DNA of 64,000 nucleotides from Psychrobacillus sp. OK028 (GCF_900103605.1 NZ_FNHY01000001.1:496001-560000); one strand, 5' to 3'. Numbered from the stretch's first letter, positions 28,778 to 41,774 are shown. Numbers and translations are program-made. Notes: generated from the letters alone by a model not told the origin.

Positions 28778-29874
28778 AAACAAGATACTTAATATTAGAA
28801 GATGGTACGGTATTTAAAGGAAATGCCTTTGGAAGTGATGAAGGAACAATTGGTGAAGTAATTTTTACAACCGCAATGACTGGCTATCAGGAATCCATAT
28901 CTGATCCTTCTAACTGTGGGCAAATATTAACATTTACTTATCCAATGGTTGGTAATTATGGTATTAATCCAGATGATTTTGAAGCTATTAAAATAGGGCT
29001 ATCCGGAGTTGTTATAAGAGAGCTTGCTGAACAACCATCGAATTTTAGAATTACTGCTACTTTAAGTGAATTTTTAAATGCGAAAAACGTTCCTGGAATT
29101 GAAGGAATTGATACAAGAAAGCTAACACGTATTATTCGAATGCATGGTTCTTTAAAAGGAAGACTTACAAATGCTGATGAAGAAGTGAACGTAGAAGAAG
29201 TAGTAAAAAAACTTCAAGCTACAGAAATCCCAAGAAATGTAGTAGAACAGGTTTCCATAACTCGATCATATCCAAGTCCAGGACGTGGTAAAAGAGTCGT
29301 ACTTGTGGATTTTGGTATGAAACACGGTATTTTAAGAGAGCTAAATAAACGTGATTGCGATATTATTGTTGTCCCTTATAACACTTCTGCAGCTGATATT
29401 CTAGGTATGTACCCAGATGGCGTTATGTTATCCAATGGCCCTGGTGATCCGACTGATATTCCAGAAGCAGTTGAAATGGTAAAAGGAATTATCGGAAAAG
29501 TTCCGATTTTTGGAGTATGTCTAGGACATCAACTTATTTCACTTGCAAGTGGTGCAACATCCTTTAAGTTGAAATTTGGTCATCGTGGTGGCAATCATCC
29601 AGTAAAAGATTTAAGAACCGGAAGAACAGAGTTAACTTCTCAAAATCATGGGTATGCAATTGATGCAGATTCCATCTCACAAACAGATTTAGAAATAACA
29701 CATATAGCGTTAAATGACGGCACAGTAGAAGGGGTAAGACATACTAAATTCCCGGTATTTTGTGTTCAGTTCCATCCCGAAGGATCGTCAGGACCAGAAG
29801 ATTCAAAACATCTATTTGATGAGTTTATCGAATTAATGAATACTGAAAGCAAAAAGGAGAGTTCACATGCCTAA
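28774..29874 (+). CDS. pyrAA: Carbamoyl-phosphate synthase small subunit, pyrimidine-specific
   Basis: Glutamine amidotransferase subunit that supplies ammonia to PyrAB. N-terminal small-subunit domain ([14 protein letters not shown]) is followed by a class I GATase domain with FGVCLGHQL (nucleophile Cys), the SQNHGYAID stretch and [15 protein letters not shown] 28774 is chosen over 28756 because AGGAGG (28761-28766) sits just before it and the overlap with the pyrC stop is the usual ATGA. 366 residues. Confidence 0.97.
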   Translation: MKTRYLILEDGTVFKGNAFGSDEGTIGEVIFTTAMTGYQESISDPSNCGQILTFTYPMVGNYGINPDDFEAIKIGLSGVVIRELAEQPSNFRITATLSEFLNAKNVPGIEGIDTRKLTRIIRMHGSLKGRLTNADEEVNVEEVVKKLQATEIPRNVVEQVSITRSYPSPGRGKRVVLVDFGMKHGILRELNKRDCDIIVVPYNTSAADILGMYPDGVMLSNGPGDPTDIPEAVEMVKGIIGKVPIFGVCLGHQLISLASGATSFKLKFGHRGGNHPVKDLRTGRTELTSQNHGYAIDADSISQTDLEITHIALNDGTVEGVRHTKFPVFCVQFHPEGSSGPEDSKHLFDEFIELMNTESKKESSHA

Positions 29875-32800
29875 ACGTAAAGATATAAAAACAATACTAG
29901 TAATAGGATCCGGTCCAATCGTTATCGGTCAAGCTGCTGAATTTGACTATGCTGGTACACAAGCATGTATTTCGCTAAGAGAAGAAGGGTATAGCGTTAT
30001 TTTAGTAAACTCCAATCCTGCAACTATTATGACGGATACTGAAATTGCAGATAAGGTTTATATTGAACCCCTTACATTACCATTTGTAAGCAAAATCATT
30101 CGTAAAGAACGTCCAGATGCAATTTTACCTACACTTGGTGGACAAACTGGATTGAATATGGCAATTGAGCTAGATCGATCTGGTATTTTAGATGAGCTAG
30201 GAATCGAAATCTTGGGTACAAAACTAGAAGCAATTCACAAAGCAGAAGACCGTGATCTATTCCGTTCACTGATGAATGAATTAAATGAACCAGTTCCAGA
30301 TAGCGATATTATCCATAATCTTGAAGAGGCAAAAGCATTCGTAGAGCGTATTGGTTATCCAGTTATCGTTCGTCCAGCATTTACATTGGGTGGAACGGGC
30401 GGAGGAATTTGTTACAATGATGCTGATTTAGCTGAAATTGTGACGAGTGGTTTAAAATACAGCCCTGTGACTCAATGTCTACTTGAAAAATCAATAGCAG
30501 GCTATAAAGAGATAGAGTATGAAGTAATGCGCGATTCTGCGGATAACGCAATTGTTGTATGTAATATGGAAAACTTCGATGCTGTTGGGATTCATACAGG
30601 GGATTCGATTGTAGTTGCACCAACACAAACATTATCCGATCGTGAAAACCAAATGCTTCGTAATGTCTCTCTAAAAATAATTCGTGCACTAAAAATTGAA
30701 GGTGGCTGTAACGTACAGTTAGCACTTGATCCACATAGCTTCAATTACTATATTATCGAGGTTAACCCACGTGTAAGTCGTTCTTCTGCGCTTGCTTCAA
30801 AAGCAACTGGTTATCCTATCGCTAAACTTGCAGCTAAAATCGCAGTAGGTCTCACACTGGATGAAATGATGAACCCAGTTACTCAAAAAACCTACGCTTG
30901 CTTCGAGCCTGCATTGGATTATATTGTAGCGAAAATTCCAAGATGGCCATTTGATAAATTTGAATCGGCTAAACGTAATCTTGGCACACAAATGAAAGCA
31001 ACTGGGGAAGTAATGTCACTTGGACGTACATTTGAAGAAGCAATCCTTAAATCCATTCGTTCACTTGAAACAGGTCATTTCCATATCGAAATGAAAAACA
31101 GTGAGTCCATTACAGATGTATGGATGGAAAAACGAATTCGTCGTGCAGGAGATGAGAGACTTTTCTTCATAGGAGAAGCACTTCGTCGTGGAGTAACTGT
31201 AGAAACAATTCACGAGTGGAGCCAAATTGATTTATTCTTCTTAAACAAACTTCAAAATATCGTGAAGTACGAACAAGTAATCCAATCTAACCCTTTCGAT
31301 CAAGAAGTATTATATAAAGCAAAACGTATGGGCTTTGCAGATAAAACGATTGCGAAATATTGGAATGTAAAAGAATTAGACGTATATAACTTTAAAAAAG
31401 ATCACGGAATTGTACCTGTCTACAAAATGGTTGATACTTGCGCAGGGGAATTTGAGTCAGAAACACCTTACTTCTACGGGACGTACGAAGAGGAAAATGA
31501 ATCCATTCGTACGGAAAAAGAAAGCGTGATTGTGCTAGGGTCAGGTCCGATTCGCATTGGTCAGGGGGTTGAGTTTGACTACGCAACAGTGCATTCTGTA
31601 TGGGCGATTAAAGAAGCAGGCTATGAAGCTATTATTATAAATAATAACCCTGAAACAGTTTCAACAGATTTCTCTATCTCGGATAAATTATACTTTGAAC
31701 CACTAACACTTGAAGATGTCATGCATATCGTTGACTTAGAGCAGCCAAAGGGTGTAGTAGTACAGTTCGGTGGACAAACAGCAATTAATTTAGCTGCTGG
31801 ACTGGAAGAAAGAGGCGTTAAAATTTTAGGTACAACACTTGAAGACATTGATCGTGCAGAAAACCGCAACAAATTTGAAGCAGCTCTTCATGAAATCGAT
31901 ATTCCTCAGCCACTTGGAAAAACTGCCGTTTCTGTTGAAGAAGCTACAAGTATTGCTAATGAAATAGGATATCCAGTACTAGTTAGACCTTCTTACGTAC
32001 TTGGAGGCCGTGCAATGCAAATTGTATATAGCGAAGATGAGATCAAACATTATATGGAGCATGCGGTGGAAGCAAGCCCTGAGAAACCTGTACTGATTGA
32101 TCGATACTTAACAGGAACAGAAATTGAAGTAGATGCAATTTGTGATGGTGATAATGTATTAATACCAGGAATAATGGAACATATAGAGCGTGCAGGAGTA
32201 CATTCAGGTGACTCAATTGCTGTATATCCGCCACAAAAGCTTTCACAAAACCAAATTGATACACTAGTTGATTACACAACAAGACTTGCAAAAGGTTTGA
32301 AAATTGTTGGATTGATGAACATTCAATATGTCATTTCAAAAGATGAGGTTTACGTAATTGAAGTAAATCCACGTTCTAGTCGTACAGTACCATTCTTAAG
32401 TAAAATTACTTCCATTCCAATGGCAAATATCGCAACAAAAGCGATTTTAGGCCAAACGATTATTGAACAAGGATACACACCAGGACTTGCACCAAATAGC
32501 CCAGGAGTATATGTAAAAGTACCAGTGTTCAGCTTTGCGAAACTTCGTCGTGTAGACATTACGCTTGGACCAGAGATGAAATCTACTGGGGAAGTTATGG
32601 GGAAAGACATTACACTTGAAAAAGCATTATATAAAGGTTTAGCAGCAGCAGGTATGGAAATTAAAGACCATGGTGCAGTACTAATGACCATTTCGGATAA
32701 AGACAAAGAAGAAGGCACAGAAATTGCGAAAAGATTTTATGCAATAGGATTCCAAATTATGGCTACTAAAGGAACTGCGGAAGCCATTAAAAATGCTGGT

Positions 32801-33060
32801 ATTCCTGTAGACATTGTGGATAAGATCGGTGCAAAAGGAACTACCCTACTAGATGTAATTCAAAAAGGGGAAGCGCAATTTATCATTAACACATTAACAA
32901 AAGGAATGCAGCCGGAACGTGATGGATTCCGTATTCGTAGAGAGTCTGTAGAAAATGGTATCCCATGTTTAACTTCCTTAGATACTGCAGAAGCAATGCT
33001 ACGTGTAATTGAATCGATGACATTCTCTACTGAGACTATGATACATCAGGAGGTTAAAGC

Positions 33061-33064
<4 letters not shown>
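29867..33064 (+). CDS. pyrAB: Carbamoyl-phosphate synthase large subunit, pyrimidine-specific
   Basis: ATP-grasp enzyme making carbamoyl phosphate. Two homologous halves are seen: the first opens [21 protein letters not shown], the second (near 545) [19 protein letters not shown]. Each has an ATP-grasp domain with [13 protein letters not shown] or [13 protein letters not shown], an oligomerisation part between them, and an MGS-like allosteric domain at the C-terminus (about 930-1065). Length 1065 is normal. It overlaps pyrAA by 8 bases and pyrK by 4. Confidence 0.98.
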
Positions 33065-35451
<2,387 letters not shown>

Positions 35452-35455
<4 letters not shown>

Positions 35456-36084
35456 GTTTAGAATATAAAATTGCCAAGGCCCTTCTTGAAGTTGGTGCAG
35501 TTGAATTAAAACCTAACGACCAATTCACATGGGCTTCAGGCATTAAATCGCCAATCTATTGTGATAATCGCATAACAATGTCGTCACCTGCAGTTAGAAA
35601 AGAAATTGCACAAGGCTTAGCAGAAGCAATCGAACAAAATTTTCCATTAACAGAAGCAGTAGCTGGTACAGCTACAGCAGGTATTCCTCATGCGGCATGG
35701 GTGAGTGATGTACTGGAACTTCCAATGATGTATGTTCGGTCAAAAGCAAAAGAGCATGGTCGAGGCAATCAAATTGAAGGTAAAGTAGTCGCAGGACAAA
35801 AAGTAGTAGTAATTGAAGATTTAATTTCGACAGGAGGGAGCAGTCTAGTTGCAGTAGAAGCCCTCCGTAAAGAAGGATTAGAAGTTCTAGGTGTAGTTAG
35901 TATTTTTACTTATGGACTACCAAAAGCTGAACAAGCATTTGAAGAAGCAGGTATCCCTTTTGTTAGTTTAACAAACTATAATGCTTTAACAACTGCTGCA
36001 AAAGAAGCTGGAACAATTTCAGAAGCGGATATCCCAATGCTTTCTAAATGGCATAATGATTTAAAACAAGGATTATTAAAATAA
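35452..36084 (+). CDS. pyrE: Orotate phosphoribosyltransferase
   Basis: Makes OMP from orotate and PRPP. The [16 protein letters not shown] stretch, [33 protein letters not shown] loop, and PRPP motif [15 protein letters not shown] are seen. ATG 35452 is chosen, with GGAGG upstream and the ATGA overlap with pyrF; the in-frame ATG at 35437 lies before that RBS. About 210 residues. Last gene of the operon. Confidence 0.97.
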
Positions 36085-36093
36085 AATATGTAA

Positions 36094-36130
36094 AAAGGCG
36101 CTTCCTATAAATTGGGTGAGCGCCTTTATC
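36094..36130 (+). terminator. Terminator of the pyr operon
   Basis: AAAGGCGC (36094-36101) pairs with GCGCCTTT (36120-36127), ending in a short T-rich run. It begins 10 bases after the pyrE stop. Confidence 0.85.
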
Positions 36131-36292
36131 TAGTTATCCAAAAATGCACTTACCATCTAGACATGAGGAAAATCTGTGAATTGTATTCTAAATTGAACTA
36201 ATGATTGATAAAATATGGTACTATATTAAAAATAAATACCCGTTAAGAACTGTTGGAACAATGCTTTACTTTAGAAGGCGAGAGAAAAAAAG

Positions 36293-37219
36293 ATGAAAAA
36301 AATAACTGTTAATGACATAGTAAGAAGATTTTCATTTGAGTTGCTATCAGGTGAGGATCAATTGCATAGAGAATTGAAACATAGTAAAGTGCGTAGACCA
36401 GGATTAGAATTCATGGGAATGTTTGATTTCATTACACCCGAATATATTCATATATTAGGAAAAAACGAAATAAATTATTTATATACATTGGACGAAAAAG
36501 AGTGTAGATTGCGTATTGGGCATATCCTTTCATATGATCCACCATGCATCATTATAACTTCCAATCAAAAAGAGCCAAACGGTCTACTTCAATATTGCTT
36601 AGAAAACGGAATTCCTGTTTTGCGTACAAATGATTCTACAAGCGAAGTGAGTGCAAAACTTGATGCATTCGTTGTAAAAGCTATGGCCCCAGAAATTTCG
36701 ATACATGGTGTTTGTGTAAATGTCTCCGGTATGGGAATTTTGTTGCGTGGAAAATCGGGTGTTGGTAAAAGTGAAACAGCACATACATTAATAGGACGCG
36801 GTCATAGGCTAATAGCAGATGATATCGTAGTATTAAAAAAGCTAAGTCCGCAAACACTTCTTGGAACCCATAATGAAAAGAATAAAGAATTTTTGGCTTT
36901 AAGGAGTATCGGACTTTTAAATGTAGTTCGTCTTTATGGACGCTCTGCTTTTCAAGAGGAGACACGTATCGCATTAGATATCGAATTGACTAAATGGGAA
37001 AGCAACACGTTGAATAATGAACTTGAATTAGAAACAAAATTTAAAGATTATATGGGAGTGCAAATTCCCCATATCCAAATCCAATTACAACCAGGTCGAG
37101 ATGTTGCTGGCTTAATAGAAGCAGCTGCAAATAACTGGTATTTAAAACAGCAGGGGTATAGTGCTGCTGAGGAATTTGTGAAACGATTAGAGGAAGAAAT
37201 GGAAGAAGGACACCAATAG
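36293..37219 (+). CDS. HPr kinase/phosphorylase-like protein, divergent
   Basis: 308 residues with the full HprK layout: N-terminal domain (about 1-130) and a kinase domain with IHGV (H138), Walker A GKSGVGKSETA (from G153) and HRLIADD (171-177). HprK normally phosphorylates HPr Ser46 in carbon catabolite control. The usual second signature LE(I/L)RG(L/I)GI reads LALRSIGLLNV (201-211), so the conserved Glu and Gly are replaced. The C-terminal PVRPGRN reads QLQPGRD (265-270). It stands alone after the pyr operon, not beside lgt as the usual hprK does. I read it as an HprK paralogue of uncertain substrate or altered phosphorylase activity. No confident promoter was seen in the 160-base gap upstream. 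Confidence 0.75.
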   Translation: MKKITVNDIVRRFSFELLSGEDQLHRELKHSKVRRPGLEFMGMFDFITPEYIHILGKNEINYLYTLDEKECRLRIGHILSYDPPCIIITSNQKEPNGLLQYCLENGIPVLRTNDSTSEVSAKLDAFVVKAMAPEISIHGVCVNVSGMGILLRGKSGVGKSETAHTLIGRGHRLIADDIVVLKKLSPQTLLGTHNEKNKEFLALRSIGLLNVVRLYGRSAFQEETRIALDIELTKWESNTLNNELELETKFKDYMGVQIPHIQIQLQPGRDVAGLIEAAANNWYLKQQGYSAAEEFVKRLEEEMEEGHQ

Positions 37220-37234
37220 AAATTATGCAAAAGT

Positions 37235-37270
37235 ACCCACCATGTCTATATTAATGGCGGGTGTTTTTTT
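37235..37270 (+). terminator. Terminator after the HprK-like gene
   Basis: ACCCACCAT (37235-37243) pairs with ATGGCGGGT (37254-37262) with one mismatch, followed by seven T. Confidence 0.85.
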
Positions 37271-37454
37271 GTCTACGTATTGTTTTGATTATTTTTGATC
37301 TTCGGACAAAAAGTATAGACTTGGAAGCGTTTTCCAGTTTATGATTTTCTAAACGATACCTTAATCTTTTAAAATACTCGATTGGAGGAGGAATCTATTT
37401 TAGTAGAAAGGATATGTGCAACAAGGAAGTGAATATTCGAAATGGGGGATTTAA

Positions 37455-37919
37455 ATGGAAAAGTTTAAAAAAGAATTTTCTATAGTTTTAACGATTATCC
37501 CTAAGGTATTGCAAATGTTTCTGAATTTCTGTCTAGTTCTGTTAGCGTTCATTTTATCCTTTTTGCTTATTAAAGAGTTAACTGTATTTTTAAAAATTTT
37601 GATAACTGTTGGAGCTGCTGATTATCAACAATTCCTTGCAAATATCCTTATTTTCTTTTTATATTTTGAGTTCATTACGATGATTGTTAAATATTTTAAG
37701 GAAGACTATCATTTTCCACTCAGGTATTTTTTATATGTAGGAATTACTGCAATGATTCGCCTAATTATCGTCGAGCATGATCATCCCATAGATACTTTAA
37801 TTTATTCTTTGGTAATTCTTATATTAATTGTTGGCTATTTCATTATGAACATTACACCGCTTGAAAGACCAAATCGTCCTTATTTTTTTAAAAAAGTACG
37901 AAATAATACAGTGAATTAA
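37455..37919 (+). CDS. psiE: PsiE-family membrane protein
   Basis: 154 residues with four hydrophobic segments (about 20-43, 60-82, 92-108, 118-137) and the PsiE hallmarks YFEFITMIVKYFKEDYHFPLRY and the IRLIIVEHDHP stretch. The family is named for phosphate-starvation induction in E. coli; its function is unknown. GGGGGA lies 8 bases before the ATG. The gene is monocistronic, bounded by terminators. The 180 bases upstream have no recognised promoter or PhoP box. Confidence 0.85.
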   Translation: MEKFKKEFSIVLTIIPKVLQMFLNFCLVLLAFILSFLLIKELTVFLKILITVGAADYQQFLANILIFFLYFEFITMIVKYFKEDYHFPLRYFLYVGITAMIRLIIVEHDHPIDTLIYSLVILILIVGYFIMNITPLERPNRPYFFKKVRNNTVN

Positions 37920-37933
37920 AGTAATAAAAAAAC

Positions 37934-37981
37934 GTGCTCATACTAATCGGAAAATTAATCGACTAGTATGCAGCACATTTT
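37934..37981. terminator. Bidirectional terminator between psiE and the DUF2892 gene
   Basis: GTGCTCATACTA (37934-37945) pairs with TAGTATG plus AGCAC (37964-37976) with a single bulged C. T runs follow on the plus strand (TTTTTATT) and, through the preceding A run, on the minus strand. It serves both convergent genes. Confidence 0.85.
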
Positions 37982-38033
37982 TATTATCAGTTACTTATAT
38001 GCCGTCACTTTTTTGCATCCGCATATCTTACTG

Positions 38034-38873
38034 TTAGTGGAGAATATTAGTTGTAGATGTATTTTTTTGACCAGATTTAGAAATTGCAGCTATTGCCGAT
38101 GAATCTAAATTTGAATTATTAGCTGTACCGTCTACCATAGGTTTTGTGCCTGAGTTTGCCGTGTTGTTACCTTTTGCAGAAGTAGTTTGCTTGTTCTTGC
38201 TATTCGCATTTGAAGCGGATTTCGCATTTTCATTATTTGCAGAAGCATCTTTCTTATTAGCATTTCCATTTGTTCCTGCATTGTTATTGGTTTGTCCGCT
38301 CGTTGCAGTGGGTTGTTTAGCGGCATTATTCGTCCCTGAGGCATTTTGTGAACCTGCCAAACCTGCTACATCCTTTACTATTTGACTCACTTGTGGTGCC
38401 ACCGTTTGTGCGATGCTACCGATTGTTTGAGCACTGTTACCCATAGAATTTTGTCCAGCCCCGCTGCTATTTTGATTACTTCCCATACTTTGAGCCGAAT
38501 TCCCGCCAGTTAGTTTTTGTGCAATATTTCCAACCATTTGCATAATGTTTCCGTTCGTTTGTCCAGTACTGCTACTTGAGGTGTTTTGTCCGGATTGAGT
38601 TCCGCTATTCATTGCCATACTGGACATTAACTGTGTACTCGGATTTGCGTTTTGACTCATCAAATTTTCCACAATTGTACTCATGGATTTCCTCGGGCAA
38701 AACTTAGTTGCTCCTTCCGCTGCTTTCATGGATCCAAGTAAAATAAGCATTTTCCCGCTTCTGCTTTTGGGTTCACGTAAAAGTTGTATGGTACCGTAAG
38801 CGGTCATTATTGAGCCTAACATGAAGCGGGCGTATGCAGTCCTAGGACTTAAATTTTCTTGGTTATGTGTCAT
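38034..38873 (-). CDS. DUF2892-like protein with long low-complexity Asn/Ser/Gly/Thr/Gln tail
   Basis: About 279 residues. The N-terminal 65 (MTHNQENLSPRTAYARFMLG, then LILLGSMKAAEGATKFCP) resemble a DUF2892 (YgaP-type) membrane domain with two short hydrophobic segments. The remaining 210 residues are low-complexity, rich in N, S, G, T, Q, A and K, with repeated motifs such as MVGNIAQKL and TIGSIAQTVA. ATG 38873 is chosen because AGGAGG precedes it; an upstream in-frame extension exists without an RBS. The domain call is moderate. The tail may be surface- or spore-associated or simply fast-evolving. No function is known. Confidence 0.7.
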   Translation of the reverse strand: MTHNQENLSPRTAYARFMLGSIMTAYGTIQLLREPKSRSGKMLILLGSMKAAEGATKFCPRKSMSTIVENLMSQNANPSTQLMSSMAMNSGTQSGQNTSSSSTGQTNGNIMQMVGNIAQKLTGGNSAQSMGSNQNSSGAGQNSMGNSAQTIGSIAQTVAPQVSQIVKDVAGLAGSQNASGTNNAAKQPTATSGQTNNNAGTNGNANKKDASANNENAKSASNANSKNKQTTSAKGNNTANSGTKPMVDGTANNSNLDSSAIAAISKSGQKNTSTTNILH

Positions 38874-39101
38874 CTGTGAGAACCTCCTAATCAATATTGT
38901 TCTTGCTGTGGTGGGAAATACTACAAAGGATGAATGGAAGACAATGGGGTAAATTGTGCAAAAGGAATTTTCCGTACAAACAACCTCATGTTCAGCCATT
39001 TCGTGTTTATAATCCCCAATCATTCGTTTTATATCCGTATTATTTTGGGTGCCAAGGGCGCTTATATGTGGGAAAAAGTCAGAAGAAATATAGCGGAATA
39101 G

Positions 39102-39374
39102 TCACTTTTTCATCATTTGTTCTTGAGCCATTCTGATCATTTCTTTCACCATACTGCCGCCTATCGGTCCGCCAATTTTTCCTGCTTGCTCTGAAGTGAG
39201 CTTTCCATTATACCCCTTTGTCAAGGGAATACTTAATTCCTCTGCAATTTCGTATTTTACATCATCCGGATTATTACTTTTTACATCATATCCTTGCTCT
39301 TTCATTACCCGTACCTTTAATTTGTCTAATTCTTCACGAGCAGAAGGTACTAAAGTCTTATTTTTATTGACCAC
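39102..39374 (-). CDS. Alpha/beta-type small acid-soluble spore protein
   Basis: About 90 residues. The segment YEIAEELSIPL carries the GPR protease cleavage site (E/I), and NGKLTSEQAGKIGGPIGGSMVKEMIRMAQEQM matches the C-terminal DNA-binding half of alpha/beta SASPs (shown in parts: GKIGGPIGGSMVKEMI). These coat and protect spore DNA and are degraded on germination. GTG 39374 is preferred: AAGGAG lies 10 bases upstream, inside the longer frame that begins at ATG 39398. Likely read by sigma-G; no promoter was identified. The last half is typical; the N-terminus is more basic and longer than SspA/B. Confidence 0.88.
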   Translation of the reverse strand: MVNKNKTLVPSAREELDKLKVRVMKEQGYDVKSNNPDDVKYEIAEELSIPLTKGYNGKLTSEQAGKIGGPIGGSMVKEMIRMAQEQMMKK

Positions 39375-39664
39375 TTTTTTTTCACTCCTTCCATGCATAG
39401 TCTTTCCGCAAAATGAAACATTACTCCCCTTTTTACGACAAAATCACATTCGATAATGGAGTTGTTAAAGTTATATTTTCACTAGATTGAAGCAGAATTT
39501 TATATGGAATATACTGAAACTTGCTATCTAGACTAAACCTTTATTAAATTGGTTAAACTTGTAATATTCTAGATGAAAAGCTATTTAAAGTGTTATATAT
39601 CTAATTACAAGAATATATTAATTAATAATTATTTGGGGTCTAATATTATGAAAGAGGTGCTCAT

Positions 39665-40015
39665 ATGAGCTTTAAAATTGCGATGCTTGTTTGTTTTATT
39701 TTAATGTGTCTAATCTCTTGTATTACCTATTATTTAGGTAAAAAGGTATCCAAAAAGTTTATAAAATATATACCGGTGTTTTCTTTGGGTTCAGGTTTAA
39801 TCTTTTTTTATATTAAACTAAACTACAGTTCTTTCGATCACATTTTCGATAAGATTGCTATTATTTTACTTCTTATTGTATTCAGTATCGCTTTGTTAGA
39901 AGCGATCATCATTGAGGTTGTAGAAAACACAAAATTATTTAAAAGAGGAATTATGGTTATACGGAAATCATTAAAATTAGTGCATGTAAAGAAAGAACAG
40001 GTCAGATGGAAGTAA
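39665..40015 (+). CDS. Small membrane protein, unknown
   Basis: 116 residues with three predicted membrane segments (about 4-24, 37-52, 63-87) and a basic C-terminal tail. I do not recognise the family. AGAGGTG lies before the ATG. It lies alone between the SASP and rqcH genes. The reading frame is supported by the RBS, hydrophobic pattern and a hairpin at its stop. The 290 bases upstream (39375-39664) are A/T-rich with nothing else recognised. Confidence 0.6.
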   Translation: MSFKIAMLVCFILMCLISCITYYLGKKVSKKFIKYIPVFSLGSGLIFFYIKLNYSSFDHIFDKIAIILLLIVFSIALLEAIIIEVVENTKLFKRGIMVIRKSLKLVHVKKEQVRWK

Positions 40016-40039
40016 TTTCTTTACTCCCATCTGACCTGT
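39997..40039. terminator. Hairpin at the convergent gene ends before rqcH
   Basis: ACAGGTCAGATGG (39997-40009) pairs with CCATCTGACCTGT (40027-40039). It overlaps the stop region of the small membrane protein and lies 50 bases beyond the rqcH stop on the other strand. T runs are weak on both sides, so it is a probable but not strong terminator. Confidence 0.6.
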
Positions 40040-40088
40040 AGCAAATATGCAATCCAAAGCAAACAAATCATCTCTCGCTAAGGAATTC

Positions 40089-41774
40089 CTATCTATTCAT
40101 ATGTCTAATCTTCTCTTCATCCGGAGTGACAAAAAGAGTAGTTTGTTCAAAATAAATAACAAACCCTGGTTTTGCACCATTCGGTTTCTTCACTTGTTTT
40201 ACTACCGTATAATCTACAGGTACAGAGGATGATTCACGTGCCTTACTAAAATATGCAGCAAGATTCGCCGCTTCTAAAAGTGCAGTTTCCGAAGGGTTTT
40301 CTGAATGTATAACTACATGCGAACCTGGTATATCCTTCGTATGAAGCCATGTATCTGTTTTACGAGCCAATTTAAAGGTTACAAAATCATTCTGTTTATT
40401 GTTTTTGCCGACTGAAATCTCGGTTCCATCGGATGCAATATATTTTTCTGGTGTTGGTTTTACCGGTTTTTTCTTCTTTTTCGAAGAACGCATTTTAAGT
40501 AAGCCTTGCTCCATTAATTCTTCTCGGATCTCTTCAATATCTGTTGGAGAGGCTTGCATTACTTGTTGATGTAACAATTCGAAATAGGCAATATCCTCAT
40601 TGGTTATTTTAAATTGCTGCTCTATTTTTAATAGTGCATTTTTGGCTTTAGTGTAACGACTATAATATTTTTGTGCATTTTGTGTAGCTGTTTTTCTACT
40701 ATCTAACGGAATCACAACTGTTTTTTCATTTTCATCATAATAATTAACAAGCTCTATTTCTTTCAAACCTTTTTCAACTGCGTGGGCATTTGCCATTAAT
40801 AGCTCACCAAAAAGTTGATAAGTATCCAGGTTTTCAGCTTGCTCAAAGTCTTTTTTCAGTTTTTTCATTTTTAACTTCAATTTGTTTAATTCATTTTGAA
40901 GCCATCTTTCTAAATCTCCAGCCTGTTGCTTCACACGATCGCGTTCTGCCTTCGCAAAATATACGCGGTCCAGTAAATTACCTAGGCTTTCTTCATTAAA
41001 TTTGTCGCCTTCTAAATGTGTTAATGCATTTGGGGAGTAGAAGGTCTTCCCGTTTACTTCTACAATTTGCTTTGAAGAGCCACCTTGCTTAAACTCCTGC
41101 ATAAATTCTTTATAGATTTCCACTCTATTATTAGAAATTTGAAATCTATATATTAATTCCTTTGCGTGTAGTGGAGAAAATCCAGAAATTTGATCTATAA
41201 TTTCTTTAGGATCATTGGCTGATTGTAGAATTCCAATTAAGCTATCAGAGATTTCAAGTGGATCGAGTTTATTTTGGGAAGGTGGTGCGATATATGGCTG
41301 CCCGGGTAAAATGGTACGATAGCTATTCATGGATGGTGATAAATGTTTAATACTTTCTAAAATCAGATTTCGAGTTGGGTCGACTAAAAGTAAATTACTG
41401 TGACGTCCCATTACCTCCATATGAATTTCACGAGTAATATCATCGCCAATCTCATTTTTACTCTGTATTTGGAAAATTATAATACGATCGCTTTTGTGCT
41501 GATGTATGCCTGTAATAATCCCGCCCTCTAAATGTTTACGAAGCACCATGCAAAAAAGCGGAGGTTGTGCTGGATTATCGATTGTTTCATTTGTAATTTG
41601 TACACGTGAGTAGGATGAATGTACAGAGAACAATAGTTTGTAATTTTTACCCTGTGCTCTTATATGCATTAATATTTCTTGAGCGTTAGGTTGGTGTATT
41701 TTAGAAATACGACCTGTCACGAGTTGTTGTAATTCAGTTGTCATTGAAATTGTAAATAAACCATCAAAAGCCAT
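40089..41774 (-). CDS. rqcH: Rqc2 homologue RqcH (NFACT / FbpA family)
   Basis: Recruits Ala-tRNA to stalled 50S subunits and adds C-terminal alanine tails that mark nascent chains for degradation. The 561 residues run NFACT-N (1-180) with the KSDRIII motif (D96-R97, equivalent of the required D97-R98 in B. subtilis), helix-hairpin-helix (about 180-240), coiled coil (about 270-430), and NFACT-R (about 440-560) with DTWLHTKDIPGSHVVI. AAAGAGG precedes the ATG. It is transcribed away from gmk. In B. subtilis the same gene (yloA) lies near gmk but on the same strand as yloB/yloC. Confidence 0.93.
   Translation of the reverse strand: MAFDGLFTISMTTELQQLVTGRISKIHQPNAQEILMHIRAQGKNYKLLFSVHSSYSRVQITNETIDNPAQPPLFCMVLRKHLEGGIITGIHQHKSDRIIIFQIQSKNEIGDDITREIHMEVMGRHSNLLLVDPTRNLILESIKHLSPSMNSYRTILPGQPYIAPPSQNKLDPLEISDSLIGILQSANDPKEIIDQISGFSPLHAKELIYRFQISNNRVEIYKEFMQEFKQGGSSKQIVEVNGKTFYSPNALTHLEGDKFNEESLGNLLDRVYFAKAERDRVKQQAGDLERWLQNELNKLKLKMKKLKKDFEQAENLDTYQLFGELLMANAHAVEKGLKEIELVNYYDENEKTVVIPLDSRKTATQNAQKYYSRYTKAKNALLKIEQQFKITNEDIAYFELLHQQVMQASPTDIEEIREELMEQGLLKMRSSKKKKKPVKPTPEKYIASDGTEISVGKNNKQNDFVTFKLARKTDTWLHTKDIPGSHVVIHSENPSETALLEAANLAAYFSKARESSSVPVDYTVVKQVKKPNGAKPGFVIYFEQTTLFVTPDEEKIRHMNR

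Noticed and set aside
30381-30734. Minus-strand reading frames inside carB and other long genes
   Set aside because: They are shadows of well-identified genes, without RBS or family features.
38874-39023. N-terminal extension of the DUF2892-like protein
   Set aside because: AGGAGG sits just before ATG 38873, while the extension has no RBS and an atypical sequence.
39375-39398. ATG 39398 as SASP start
   Set aside because: The best Shine-Dalgarno AAGGAG lies inside this segment and fits GTG 39374.
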